The position numbers were made by a program, and so were the translations under genes. Below, piece after piece: positions 40,241 through 53,700 of a stretch of 64,000 nucleotides of DNA (its first letter is position 1; each line of letters opens with the position of its first letter). The notes under the pieces are model-generated. The model ran no database searches. It was not told where the DNA came from and saw only the letters and a list, made by a program, of their open reading frames with translations. The DNA is from Mactra quadrangularis (lineage: Eukaryota > Mollusca > Bivalvia > Venerida > Mactridae), in NCBI GenBank assembly GCA_025267735.1, contig CM046311.1:33456895-33520894 (forward strand), read 5' to 3'.

Positions 40241-41166
40241 GGTGGATCAGCATGTTATTTAAAGTGGGTGATTAATTTTCATGTTTAAAAGATTAACTAG
40301 ACGCTATAATTCTGTATAATCTCTATCTGTACATGTTAGCCAAATCAACGGCACTTCAGCATGTTTGAAACTTTTATTAACTCATTTTCAAGGTCAAAAT
40401 CAGATCATCTTGGGCATTATATATAAGACAACTCAATGTTGCACCAGCATTTGCTGCCATTCCATTATGAAGTCAATATATGCAAATGACCAACACTACT
40501 ACTTGTATTTCAAAGTAAACAAATGAAAAAAAAAGAGAAAACATATAGACAGTTATGTTTTTATTTTTTACATAATAGTCATCAAGATAGCATAATAAAT
40601 ATTAATTCAATTGTTACAACCCAGAGACAGAATGTCATTGAATAAACTAAACTAGTAAGAGAGCACTTTGAATGGATCAACTTTTTGAGTCTATTCCTAC
40701 ATCAATGACACGAGTTCCTCAACTGTAGTTCTCTCACATATTTCTTGCACTTTGTAACAGAATAATAACTATTTACCCTTTTGTAGATACAAAATAAAAC
40801 AACAATCACACGTTGATCATGAATATAATAAATTTCAATTATACATTTATCTTTATGTCATGAAGCTATCTGTGTGGATCAAGTAATAGTATATGTCTTA
40901 AAAATGTTCTTTTTGTAACAAAATGTTCATTATTCTCCTGTCTCAGAACCAGTAACATTAAAAATATAAACACACACTTCATGAGACATCTGTTGTTGTC
41001 ATTCTGAAATAAACAAATTTCATTTTATAGTAACACAGAAAATAATAAATGTTTACCATAGTAAATAAATCAAACTAGAGAAACTAACATTACTTATCTT
41101 ATGATTTTAAGAATTTACTATCGATAGTAGCAAAGTAGCAAAAATAATGAAACTCATTAAATAAGA

Positions 41167-41480
41167 TGCCACCTGGCTATCTCAATTGGTAGCATGCAAG
41201 TCTACTGATCGAGGGGTCTTGGTTTCGATTCACAGGTGGGTCATACTTTTGTAGAGCTTTTTCATGATATTATTTCTACGGCCATTCTCCCTCCAACCAA
41301 TGATTTTTAATTATGTAGGCCAGTTGTCAATCACTGACGAAGGTATGCGCTTAGTAATTGGTAAACAGCTAAATCCAGAGATTTAGCCTTTTCAGGAGGA
41401 GTGAGTAGGTTGACCGACCGCCATTATATGACCTATAAAATGTGTTGCTATGGCCTTAAACCCAATAAACAAAGAAACAT
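41167..41480 (+). mobile_element. SINE family S1, near full length
   Basis: tRNA-like head with A box (TGGCTATCTCAATTGGTAG) and B box (GGTTTCGATTC), body (GTCATACTTTTGTAGAGC, CTACGGCCATTCTCCCTCC, CAGTTGTCAATCACTGACG, GCTAAATCCAGAGATTTAG, GACCGACCGCCATTATATGA) and 3' tail (CTTAAACCCAATAAACAAAG). Bivalve SINEs of the V-SINE/RUDI kind have a similar tRNA head, but I cannot assign a named family. Confidence 0.9.
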
Positions 41481-43235
41481 TAGATAAGATGCTAGTTTCA
41501 GCAGGTATTGTCATTATACATTGTTAATAAATTAACATCCCTGGTTTAAACAATTTTTCTAGCAGATTTCACTTGTTTTCATGGAAGAACATACCTTGTT
41601 TCTATGCTTTGTTATATCAGCATAATAGCGGATCTATGGATACTTTAAAGTTGATGCAAGTATCATGATTGTTATTACATGTATATTGTTTCCATTCTTA
41701 CCATTATTTTCTGAAATAACAAACAAATATGACTAATTAGTTCAATGGTGAAACAGTTCTATTACATATTTTGCTAGTTATTTTTTAATAAAAGGTAAAC
41801 ACAATACAGTACTTATTGAGATAGTGACAAAAGTTGATAGGGTATTTTGCCTTTTTTATTGAAAAGCTAATATATAGCCTTTCTCCAATCAAAATTTCTA
41901 ACATAATTTATGATGCACATCTCAAAACAAATAACACTAGACAGCAAGCAAATGGTTCATGTAAAAATAAGAAATAGTGACAAGTCTGCCTTAACTTACC
42001 ATGCTAATGCCTCTCAAGGTCTTAAAAATGAAGACAGAAAATGTTGAGGTCAAGGTTATCCACACCTCAAACTTTTTTCCTATTTTCTCCTGTGAATCCC
42101 CCAAATATGTTTTTTTATAACTAAGCAATGGCCAATGCTTAGGTTCACTGTAAAGATCTCCAATCAGTCATTGAACGTCAATCTAGTTTCAAAATATTGT
42201 GTCATAAGCCTCAAGACTTTTGAGGAAGCCTGTTCGCTTTCCACGACCACGTTCTGACTGAGTCCTGCTTTACGTCACAATTTCCGTCTGATTTGAAACA
42301 AAAGATATAAATGCCGGTGAAAATGAATCTAATTAAATAAAAATTCACCTACCCTGTTAGTTTAAACAAAAAGACGAAGAATCCCAAGACAATTTCTGTC
42401 GCTAACAACTTGTAAACAAACGTCGGATGGCAGATGTCAACAATGTGCAAAATTGCAAATGGCGTATACAAACCAAGGGAGTTAATTCATGAAAATTTTG
42501 TTAGACGAAATATTTTTTTGCAATTTGTCGATAGAAGCATGTTCTAATAATTATTTCACATGTTTTTTTCTCCCGAAATATGTTTCGTAATTAACTAAAA
42601 TGAATATAACATTAAATTGTCACTAACTATGAAAAAATGGATCACAAGTCAATAAAAATCACATATGACAGTATTGCCAGAGTAGCCTCCCTTTGATCAA
42701 AAGTTGTAAAAATAGGTTTAAAACTCACATAATTGCAATTCATTGAGAGATTGTTCCATCTTTCTTATTTCTTGAAATTTAAATTCAATCTATCTCTTAA
42801 TGTTATTATATGTTTTATATAATTTTCAAGCGTCATATCAGGTGTTACAGGCATTTATAAAAACATACCTCACATTGAAATAAAGAGCAAAAATGAAAAA
42901 GTCGGACATTTTCAAAAAATGCAATTTTTCACTTAATTTCGAAAATACAGCCAAAATATTCTCAGGAAATGTTTTTGACTTAATTTATAAACGAATGAAA
43001 CTATAAAAAGCTTAAAATTGGAAAATCAATTGTAACATTATTTTAGTGCACCCTGCATGATAATTCGTGGACAGCCTCTTAAAATCAGCAATCAGATGGG
43101 CCATGTTCCAGGGCTAGTATTTCGAAATTGGCCGGGTATTGGCGTATACAACGCTAAAGTCAACTCGATAAGATCCAAACATGGCTTTTGTAATTTCCAA
43201 GTTACACAATATGAAAACCGTGGATTAGCTTTACG

Positions 43236-43745
43236 GTGTAACAGGCTATGTTTCCCCCCAAGCTGATCTTTCCCGTGGAAAAAAGCCCGGGCCTATCTCC
43301 GAAAAAAGCTATTTCCTTCCAATGACAATCCCTGTTGATGAAACTGATGTTATCATGTTTTTGTTCTTAATCTTGTCCATTCTTTTCTCATGCCAATTTT
43401 TCTCGTACCGGCTGATAAAACTGATATTATTATGCTTATTATTGTATATCTCGTCCAAACGTCTCTGTTGATCCAACTATTTACATTATGATTTTTTTAT
43501 TGTAAACCTAGGCTAATCTCCCCCCTAACTTATTTTTCCTCTTTTGATTTAAATGTTTATATTATACGTTTTAGAAATGTTTCGCCGAGAAAACAATAAA
43601 AATAGCATTATAATAGAAGTTTTATCAACAGAAGAAAAATTGGGGGGGGGAATAATGTTATATAATAGAAGTTTCAAGATTTTAACAAATATTAAGGGGG
43701 GAAAATCCTCAATTTTATCCGGGGGAAAAACATAGGCCAAACATT
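43236..43745. mobile_element. Possible MITE with GGCTATGTTTCCCCC ends
   Basis: GGCTATGTTTCCCCCC near 43241 faces CCGGGGGAAAAACATAGGCC near 43720 in inverted orientation, with internal G and C runs (a run of nine G at about 43643). Open frames on both strands between 43549 and 43740 follow from this symmetry and are not genes. Confidence 0.5.
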
Positions 43746-44409
43746 GGCCAAGGGAAAATGAATGCTTAATCCGTACTTAAAAAGGGTTCACTCAAATTAA
43801 GTGAACATGACAAAAATGTTTTCCATTACGATTGAATTAGCTGAAAAACAACAATAACTAATTAAAACTGTTTTTATATAGTAATTTTATTATCACAAAC
43901 ATGAAGGAAATCAACAAAATTGATACATGTCAAATACATATAATGATGAATAACATACATAGGATAATGTTGATAATTATTTCTGAATAAACGAAATTAT
44001 ATAATTTCAAAAAATCGAAATAATTTTCAGTAAAAACGAAATACTAATTCGTAAAAAACTAAATAATTGTCAAAATAAAAATGTTACTTTATTTTTCGCA
44101 ACACATCCAAATTTGGGCGTCGAATGAAATGAACTTTATCTTACAAGTTGTATGAAACTGCCTCAGGTTAAATGTCACTATGAAGAATTGATGAATAATC
44201 ACACAAAATGAGCGTTTAAATCTTTCATACGGTCTGATTCGATAACATGGCAAAGTTTGCGTATTGAGATTTACTTGATAAAAGAGAATGCCTTGATTTG
44301 TTTGGGTCTTGGTGTAATTTAGAGTGATCTCGATTACTCGAGAAATGAAATCGCTTTAATCGATAGCAAAAGAAGCGTACGTTTAAAGTATGTACATAAA
44401 TAACCAAAA
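43746..44409. other. 3' flank of gene B
   Basis: A+T-rich with repeated AACGAAAT/ATAATTTC-like words around 43980-44060; no gene seen. Confidence 0.35.
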
Positions 44410-44415
44410 TTTATT
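44410..44415 (-). terminator. Candidate polyadenylation signal of gene B
   Basis: TTTATT on the + strand is AATAAA on the coding strand, about 55 bases after the stop codon of gene B. No other evidence. Confidence 0.4.
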
Positions 44416-44469
44416 GACAAGGAATAATCTCACACAATTCTTTCGAAGGTATGAATCAGGTATTGAATA

Positions 44470-44767
44470 TTATGGATTGCCATCCTTTTCTGTGTCTTCT
44501 GGTAAATTAACAATTGCTTCATACGGTGGCGATGAACTTGCTTCTTCTTGATCCGTTAAATCCATATGTGTAAGATATTTATTTTGTGGACATGGTGTAA
44601 ATATTGACACAGCGTCGCTCTCGTTTTCAATACCAGCGTCTATACCAGACATGTATATCATACCAGGAGTATTTGGACGCGATGTGAAGTTTACTTTGGA
44701 AGGTTCTCGAAGATAATGAATTGGTGGTGGTTTAGAACACTTTTGAACATCGTATGTCGAAGATTTT
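44470..44767 (-). CDS. Gene B last exon: cytoplasmic tail
   Basis: Reads KSSTYDVQKCSKPPPIHY, LREPSKVNFTSRPNTPGM, IYMSGIDAGIENESDAVS, SSPPYEAIVNLPEDTEK and stop. Several tyrosines (TYDV, IYMS, PYEAIV) are possible phosphosites; PPP and SPPY are possible SH3/WW ligands, although SPPY is not an exact PPxY. It enters in phase 2. No similarity to the tail of gene A is visible. Confidence 0.9.
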
Positions 44768-47700
44768 CTGCAAAATTGTTAGTTATATGCAATGAATAAA
44801 ATTAAAAAGTTGTAGTGACAAAAGCTTCGAATTTTACCTCTATGCCAAAATGTGGCAAATAGTGTAGTCGATTTGGTGGCTGATTATACTGTCAAGAAAG
44901 TGTTAATCTTGTTGATACAAACAAGAGTTGATTATAATGGGTATTGACATTTAGTAAAAAAATGCAGAATAAGTATATGCAATTATCTGCATGATCTGAT
45001 TAACACTTTTACAAGTTTCACATGACTAGTACATGACAGGAATGAAACCGACGCATGCAAATCAACAAGCTAAATGAACAATACTAAAGGGTATACATTT
45101 TAACTGGTGAATTATGTATACTTAACAACGTTTCTAATTCCACTATCATGTTTGTATGATGCTCTGATGTATTAAAACATTTTTTTATATTTACTGGCTA
45201 ATCTATTTAATTAGTTGAAAACCATTTTAAATCTATTTGACTGTACGTCATGCATTTGTAATAAAGTTCATGACATGGCGTCATGTCTGCAACTTCGAAT
45301 TTTGATAGCGTGTGTGTCAACCTATTGACGACAGTACGCTCGCATTTTCTACTGACATCCTTGCCAGAACAATAGCTTGGGGCTTAAAAATGGAGTGTTT
45401 TCCGAACTTATCTATACAAATAGACTGTATATGTGAAGTGTTGTATTCATCCTACCCGTTTGTAGCAATTGCAAGGCAAAACAAACGTGAAATGCACCAG
45501 TTTCATGAACCTGGCAAACTACGTTTCTAACAATCAAATGTACACACTGTTTAAAAAATGACAGTAATTTGAAAGTTTTCTATGCTTAGATATATTACGA
45601 CGAAACGTTAAAAAAAGGTATTTAAACTACGGAGTTAGAAAAATTGTTCAGTATATTTAAAAATTTGTAAAGCATTATTGCTTGTTTATTCTACATGTAT
45701 ATATAAACAACTTAAAAATTAGCAATAAAATTGAATAAAACAAAAATGCTTAACGTAAACAATGCTTGTGTTATAAAGTCAAAGTATATGACGTGATTTA
45801 AATTACGTTTGTTTTGACTTTGTCTTTTTGAAATGACTCGTTTCAGCAAACGAGAAAATGTTTTGTCAATTTATGTTTCACCAAATTTATATTAAACAAG
45901 TTCACCAAGTCAATAAGGAGTAGCAGTCCAGTCATAGAAGTTTCGTTTAAGGATTTAGAGATCACGGGTTCGAACCCATCAACGGCACTGCTAATTTTCT
46001 TGAGCAAGAACTTTATCTACGATTGCTTCACTCCAGCCAGGTTTAAATTGGAACCAGCGTGATATAATTCCGTTGCACCTATTTTTTGGCGGCATTAGGC
46101 GGTATAATAGACTACCCAGGGAGATTGATAGATAAATACAAAAAGCGGATGACCAAAAATAACAACTGTAAAGTTGCAAACATGCATAAGCATGCTACTT
46201 AGACATAATTAATTGCAAGTTACCGAAAACAATCAGTAGAAACTAACCTGCATTTCTTGTACCAAACACAGACAATTGCTAAACAAACAATGATCACTGC
46301 AACAATTGATAGCACAACTGATACTATTACAATAACATCTGAAAGATTATATACAGTATTAACTTTATTGTTAATATTTGAGATTAGCTGAAGTGTATGT
46401 TTATCATTTCCATAACGAGATCAATGATGTGCATATTCTTCCTTTATTCCTCTAACCTTAATCCTGGTTCTATTAAATATTTTTCAGTAAATTAAGGCGA
46501 TTAATAAACGAATAATATAACAGTTTCCTTTAACACCTCAGTCATCTCAGGGAACATTTAATATGCTAGCTGGTGTCGTCTTGACTACTATAGGGGAACC
46601 TATATAACGTGCTGTAACCATACTTTGAAATTAGAAGTCTAGTTTTCTACTAACTTTTCAATGATCACGAAAAAGTATCATAAGGATAACAAGAGAACTA
46701 AACTGATATAACTTACTGTCAGGCTTATCAGATTTGTCTTCATGAATACTTGTTGTAATAGGACTTGTAGTTGTAGTGATAATTTCTGCAAATTGTACAT
46801 TATATTAATATATACAATACTATTTAACATTAACTTTACACAGGTAGAAAACTATTTTCGTATTAATACAAATTCAGGCATTATGACAATTTAATAAAAG
46901 AATGTTACATTTGCCATCAGCAGTAATGATACTTAATGTAAAATTGCGATTGTTAAACATGTACATGAATTTAAAGAATGTTTTCTTTATTCATGTATGA
47001 GTTGATATCAAAATCAAATCACACAATTACAAAAGGGAGAAAGAAATTTTCGATGACACTGTAGTTTTATTTATATATTCTATTACCTTTTTCTACCTAA
47101 TTGAACGACTGGTTATAACTGACATTGATTATCGAGATCAGTGGTCAAAAAGCATTCAATCAGTCATACTAGCTTTTACTTCAGAATTTTTTTCAAACTA
47201 AAAAAGGACTTATAGTACGGCAGTCGAATAACGAAAAGTATAAAAAACATTGTAACATTTGATGAAAAGTTGAATGAATATTTTAGATAAATTCTAGTGT
47301 TACAAATAGTAACAAAGTGATTTCTTAAAGTATTACATTGAATTTACCTGAGCATTTAGAAAGAGCAGTTGATCTTACGGTCACTGTGGTCTGTCCTGGT
47401 GGACATTGTATGCAAGAAGATTGTCCTTCAAAAGGCTGATAACTTCCTATCTCGCAGAAATTACAGTAACCATTATCAGAGTAAGTTCCCGGTGGACAAT
47501 ACACTGGAACAAATTTATCTTAATAAGTTAAAACAATCCCTAACTACTTACTACCATCTCAAAATTTCAACGGATTATAAATGCATATGAAGGACTTGAC
47601 ATGTCGGAAAATTTGATTCGTTCATTGTGCCATTCGCGGTTCACATGACCGGCATTCTATACATAGACGATCTGCACATATATATACGCACACTCCTTTG

Positions 47701-50700
47701 CACATATCGGTGATTTGGTACGAAAAAAATATAGTGCAGTATATGAAGACAAACTTGTGACACAGTTTCGTTTTTTATACAGTCGTTATTTCAAAATAAA
47801 TGATGGTTAATAACTACAAGAATATCAATCAATAGAGCCAGAGTGTTTTAAACATTCATGGCTTATTATCTATTGCACCATCCTACATCCGCATTTTGTT
47901 TTCAAACGGCGGTGTACAAAATGACAAATGTAAATATGTATATAGGTAAATTACCGCTTCTAAAGTTTTATTTCATTTTCATACTGTATTGGATATCACT
48001 ATTCTATCGAGTCTATATAGTCACGAAACATATTCAATATGTTAAGTAGAGTTGAACGGAAAAATATTAGGATGCAATCATTGCTTCGAGTTTCCAAGTA
48101 AATAAACATTGTCACCAATGACACTTAACGTCTCCGTACAAATTTCAGTAAGGCCAATTGTGTACAAAAATTATGACGAGTGCATGCGAATAAAACACTC
48201 CTTTATCTAAAATACCTTCATTATTACATGCACATTTTTGTTTCACTTAAGGTTCGAGTTATAATGATCATGAAACCAATTTACAAAATTTACGCTCTTG
48301 TGGTTATCTTTCATTGTGTTGACGACGCGAGACTGATTATAATTGGATAGAAGCTTTGGTTAAGTTGTTTCTTTGATTGAGAAACAATATTTCATTTGCT
48401 GAATTATAGAAATAAGGGAATAATTTAAAGTCATTTTTATACGATGAAATAACTAACATGTGTTTGTATAGATTAATCTAACATCATATCAGATTTCACT
48501 TAAAATCAAACTAAAATTTAGATACTCGTTTCTAAGACTTACTACAAGCTCCATTATATGGTACTTGTCCATCAGGACAGTAGACTACACCCTGGGTTAA
48601 CAGACTTGATCCATCTACAGTATAACTTTGACCATTAACATTGGCGTCAAGAAGATCAGAGGTAAAATTCTCCAGTTGTTGAGCTGTTAGTTCTAGCTTG
48701 CTTACAGAATTTACAAGTTCATGAAGCGATGGACTCACTGAAACAACAAAACCGAACTTCATTTATTTACATTGGATTAAAGTCACTTTCATTATTCTAA
48801 TGACTTCAGCTTGTTTTAGTTACAGAAGCAAGAGTTCTATTTGGTTATGTGTGCTCTTTGAAACAAATGAAAAAACGATTTTCATAATTGGATACATTTT
48901 GTAAAGTTTTGGCCAACTTAACCATACTTTTTGTGTTAAGCAGTTGAATAAAATACCATTCAAACTAAAAGCGAAACTATCTACCCACAGAGTCGTTAAC
49001 TCTAACCATTCAAAATAAACCCTTAACATTAAAATTGTAATCATTGGATACCCAGCTTTGCTTTGGTTCTACTCCCTGTCAAAACTACCACGTAGTTGCA
49101 GTGAACAAGAAACTTTGTTCAAATAGCTCAGAACTGGGGTCCAGAAAGCGGACTTGCACGTGATTTATCTTAATTGCTTGTTTGTTTGGTTTGTTTGTTA
49201 TTGTTTGGTTTAAAGCCGTAGCAATACATTGTATAAATCATATAGCGGAGTTCAGTCAACCTACTTACATTTCCTGGAAAGGCTAAATCTCTGGATTTAG
49301 CTGTTAACCAACTACTAAACGCATACTTTCGTCAGTGAGTGACAACTGCCCTACATAATTAAGAATCATTGTTAGGAGGGAGAATGGTCGTAGAAATAAT
49401 TTCACGACCAAGCTCCACGAATATTTGGCCCTTCCGAAAATTAATCCATGACCCCTTGATTATTAGACTCGGGTGCTACCAACTGAGCTAGCCATGCGGC
49501 TTCATTATCTAAATTGTACAAGTTGTTTCACAATCGAGTATATAATGTATGTAAGTAAAAACTTTGAAATTGACTTACTTTGGCCTGTACTAACATAAGA
49601 GCTGTAATCTAAATTAGGACCTTCGGTTAACTCAATACTGTATGTGATGGTAGCTAACCCATTATCTGATATCTCAACACCGACTTCACAATCATTTGAA
49701 CAATTAGTAGATTCAAAGTTCGATGTAATTGAAGCAATCAAAGCAGGCCTATCGCTTTCTGGGACGCTTGAATTAAATTGAACCGCTGAAGAAATCGATA
49801 GTTTTGTTGGTGCAGAGGCCACTATAATATTAAAAAGTAAACTTGAAAAAAGAAACATTTGTAAATACAAATCATAAAACATACAGGTCGTATACTAGGT
49901 ATTGAGTGCTTTTTTAAGAGTACTTTCAAAAAGTTTTTGCTCATTCATTATGATAAAAAAGCAAAGCTGGTACATCATCTTACTGATACAAACATACCAC
50001 TTTGACATACAACATTTTTTATAAATATTACATATGTACACATGTAAATCTCATGTGATGATACTTCGATAAAAATGTTTAACTTACTAAACTGTTTAAC
50101 TGTTAAAATATTGCATTCTCAAATTTTAAACTTTAATGAAACTTGCCATGTTTAGATACGAAATGTATACATTGTAATACAGTATCGTTTTCATTCTCTC
50201 GTACCTAATTAGAACGCTTCATTATCCACCAATAAGCAATTCTACATTTTTGATGATTTTGTTACAACAAAGCGCCTAAGTGCTGAATGAAATATTTATT
50301 GGTAAGTCTGCTACACTTGATCCTAACTGACACATTATATCTCGACTTGTTGTTACCATTATACATGTATTGCTTGAGGTCCAAATATTATTTGGATAAT
50401 GAAACATATCTTTATTTCAAAAGCTATCTTTAACTCTTTTACGCATAAATTAAACAAAATTTAATTAGCTCACCGACACATGATGGTAAAAGTTCGGTTG
50501 CATTCCATTCATATAAGCTAGAAGGACCACAAATATAGTTTACAGTGTTTGGATAACCTGGCTCCATTATTTTACCAACTTCACAATATACTGTACATAA
50601 CTGATCACCGGTATCTGCGTCAGTTGTACAGTTAGCCATAGTACCAGCTTTTAAATCGAAATCCTCACAAACTGAAAGCATGTGAAATAGATATGTTTTC

Positions 50701-53700
50701 TTGAGTATAAGATATAACAAAAACACTCGGGTAACAATCTATCACAATTATCATAATGAATAAATAATAATAATAAAATAAATCTGAGATAAATATTTTC
50801 TATTTAAGCAAAACAGACTTTAGCAGGTGTAAAGATAATTTTGCTAGGTTCTGTACAATATCACACAAAAAGGTAAATGCAAGTTTTACTTTTCGTGGAC
50901 ACCAGTTATCCATAAATGTACTTTTAGATTCTTTGAGTATTGTTGAATTAGTTTAATCGAAAAACTGAAAGTGCAAAAAAGCTGTGCTGATGTTACTTTG
51001 TCGAAAATATACAAAAGTTATAACGCAAAAATGAACAATAACGTAAATATTTTCCTATGTTTTAATGTTAATAATATGAAATTAAACATAATAATAAACC
51101 CATCATTTGTCATGAGTATATAACAGCATAACAATATGTAACGATTTTTGAAAAGAAAATATTCACAGAATCAAAAGCCCAATAGGAGAAAAACGTTAAC
51201 AAGATTTGATAATGAGCAAGCGTCTAATTTGAATTCACAATTCTAAAGTCATGAGTCTTTGAGACCCAATAGGACGTCGTTAAAAACGTAGTGGAATGCT
51301 TGTCCATTCCTCATGTAAAGCAATGTTTAGTTCCGGTAATGTCACATGCTGTACAGAACGTTGACGCATGCATCTGTCAAAAACGTCCCAAAGACGATCA
51401 TTTGGATTTTTTCCATACTAAAAATGACGACATGTCTAAAATCTTAATGTTATCAGCCCTGAGAAATTAAATTGTTGCATGGGCGGATTGTGGTCTGGCG
51501 TTATCTTGTTAGAGAAAAAAGACCAGGACGTCCGATGGCGTATTAAACAGCAACGTTATTAAAAACTTCACACTGGAAACGATTGGCGTTGTGGCGTTGT
51601 AGTTTATCACTACAAAACCCAGCTTGCCAGAATTGTCAAAATCACTCCACAATTAACTGTTTGGATAAATTTGCTCCATGATCTGTAGTCTGTTCAATAA
51701 CCAAGAACGTTCCGTAACGTTCCGTGACGTTAGGATCGGAGCAACTTTACCCAAAGACAACTCAACCCGAGACAACTCAATCCCCAACTAACGGATTGAG
51801 TTGTCACAACTTTGAATTTAGTTATCCACAGGTTGAGTTGTTTTCAGGTTGTGTTTCACCGTACCGGTAACATTAGTTAACAGTGGTTACTGAACACGCT
51901 GATGATAATTGTTAATGGGCTATTAAGCTATCGACTTATCCTCAGTTTTCAATGCTCAATCTTAGTATATTTACTGACTTTTTTAAAAAATGATGAGTGC
52001 TACTCTGTCACACGGTATCTAGAGTTCTCAGCAAACATTAAATGTTTGTGTAGACACTAACGCGCTGCACAAGATTCATGAAACTCAGTAAAAGGATTTA
52101 CTGATGCTATGCACCGAAGCGTGACCACATGAGAAATTTTAACATACTATCATGTGTGAAAATACCGAGAGACTTAATGATGGCAAATACAGTTGAATTA
52201 CGATAATTCGAAATACCATCGGAATGGCAAAAAAATGTCGAATTTTCGCGATTTCGTATTATCGTAAAACCGTGATTTTCGGTGTTGTCCGTAATATAAT
52301 TGCATCGTGATGATTGCTTATGCTCGCAGTTGTCTTTCGTGAATTGACGCTTATCATACGACGTTTATTTTTTGTTGATGTACGTGTATGTATGATTAAA
52401 AATAGATTTTAGTTTTGTGGTTTTTTATCTCTCCCCCCCCTCCTTACATACTCGGGCTGGGGACCGGCGACAACTTCTTGTATAGCTTGGTACTTGTATT
52501 CTATCGTCGTAACACATCTAGCTTTGCGAACCCCGGAAGTAAATATACATATGCGTGCGCAGCGTGCTATATCTATGAACTGACACGCTGCTGCCCCCAC
52601 ACCCCGCTGATATTGTCAAATGAATGACAAAAAAAGCATTTTAAAGTAATACTTGAAAATAATTCATATAATGAATAAAAAACGGCATCTGCATAAAAAC
52701 CAACAAAAATGCGTCCAAAATTTTGTAAACAACGTAACGTCCGAGCATGCGCAATAGCTTTAGAATGCGGGTCCGCTAAACCAGATTCTATCCCTATTCT
52801 AACGGCTGGTCTTCCTCTTCACTCCCATCTTTTCTGTCGCCGACATTTTCAATCTAGCTATCCTCCTGGCTAACCCAGGCCCGTCACTAGATTACTCAGA
52901 AAGTGTTAACTGCATACCCTTATTCAGCTATCCTCTCAGATGACCTGAGCCCTTCACTGAATTACTTTACTATAAAATAGTTAACAGTAAATCAATTTTA
53001 GCACTAAGCTTTTAATAAGAATTTATCAATTTTTATAACGCTGTGTACATAAGATTATGCATAAAGCAAGTTTGACGAATAAAACACTGGCTCTAGTATA
53101 TGAGGACGAAGGGTCATACGTTTTTGTCACTCAAGTAAACAAATGTGACATGTCACGCTTGGTATACAATAGATGTTTTGATCTTTGTTTTCATAAGAAA
53201 AGCCAATAATGTATCCATAATTGACCGAGGATCACTGGTGTGAAAAGCACACGTCATGACATGTTATCAATATATAAAAATAGCGATGGTCAGAGGTGTG
53301 AAAATCTCCTGACCAGAGATCCGTGTCGAATTATCGCATATATTTTTAACTGAGTCTTTTTTCAGCGAACTATAAGAAGTTGTTAAATTAGCGCAAGTTT
53401 CGAAAATCGTGTGTTGAATTATCGCAAAATTTTAACATTAAACACATAGCAGAAAATGTCGGGACCGTAGATCTATGTCGAGTAACCGCCAATTTCGAAA
53501 AATCGCGTGTCGAAAAATCGTAAATCAACAGTATACCCATATAAAATAAAAAAATATGTAAAGAAAACTACTGTTTGTGTTATAACTTTTGCATAGTATA
53601 TTTTTAATCTTACCAAGACAAGCTTGTGTATTACAAGGTATGGTATCTTCACTCTCACCAACACAGTAATTACCATAAGGATCTGGAGTTGGACTGTTAC

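Larger units (their letters stand above)
39034..43083. mobile_element. Possible 4-kb element bounded by TTAA and short inverted repeats
   Basis: TTAAGAGGCTGTCCATG at 39034-39050 is mirrored by CGTGGACAGCCTCTTAA at 43066-43082: a 14-bp perfect inverted repeat in which the TTAA could be a piggyBac-style target duplication. The interior is A+T-rich, has no transposase ORF, and contains a SINE (41167) and a decayed pogo-like hairpin (40178). The pairing could be coincidental with two copies of a smaller repeat end. Confidence 0.45.

Noticed and set aside
43549..43740. Overlapping ORFs on both strands
   Set aside because: They are symmetrical products of a G/C-run inverted repeat and have no protein features.
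45312..45530. 72-codon ORF on the + strand
   Set aside because: No domain, no splice or promoter context, and it lies inside an intron of gene B next to a SINE.
45930..45995. tRNA gene
   Set aside because: B box and acceptor-like ends are present but the anticodon arm does not pair; it is better explained as a SINE head.
52409..52627. Short ORFs over the C-run at 52432
   Set aside because: Low-complexity sequence with frames open on both strands; no homology recognised.
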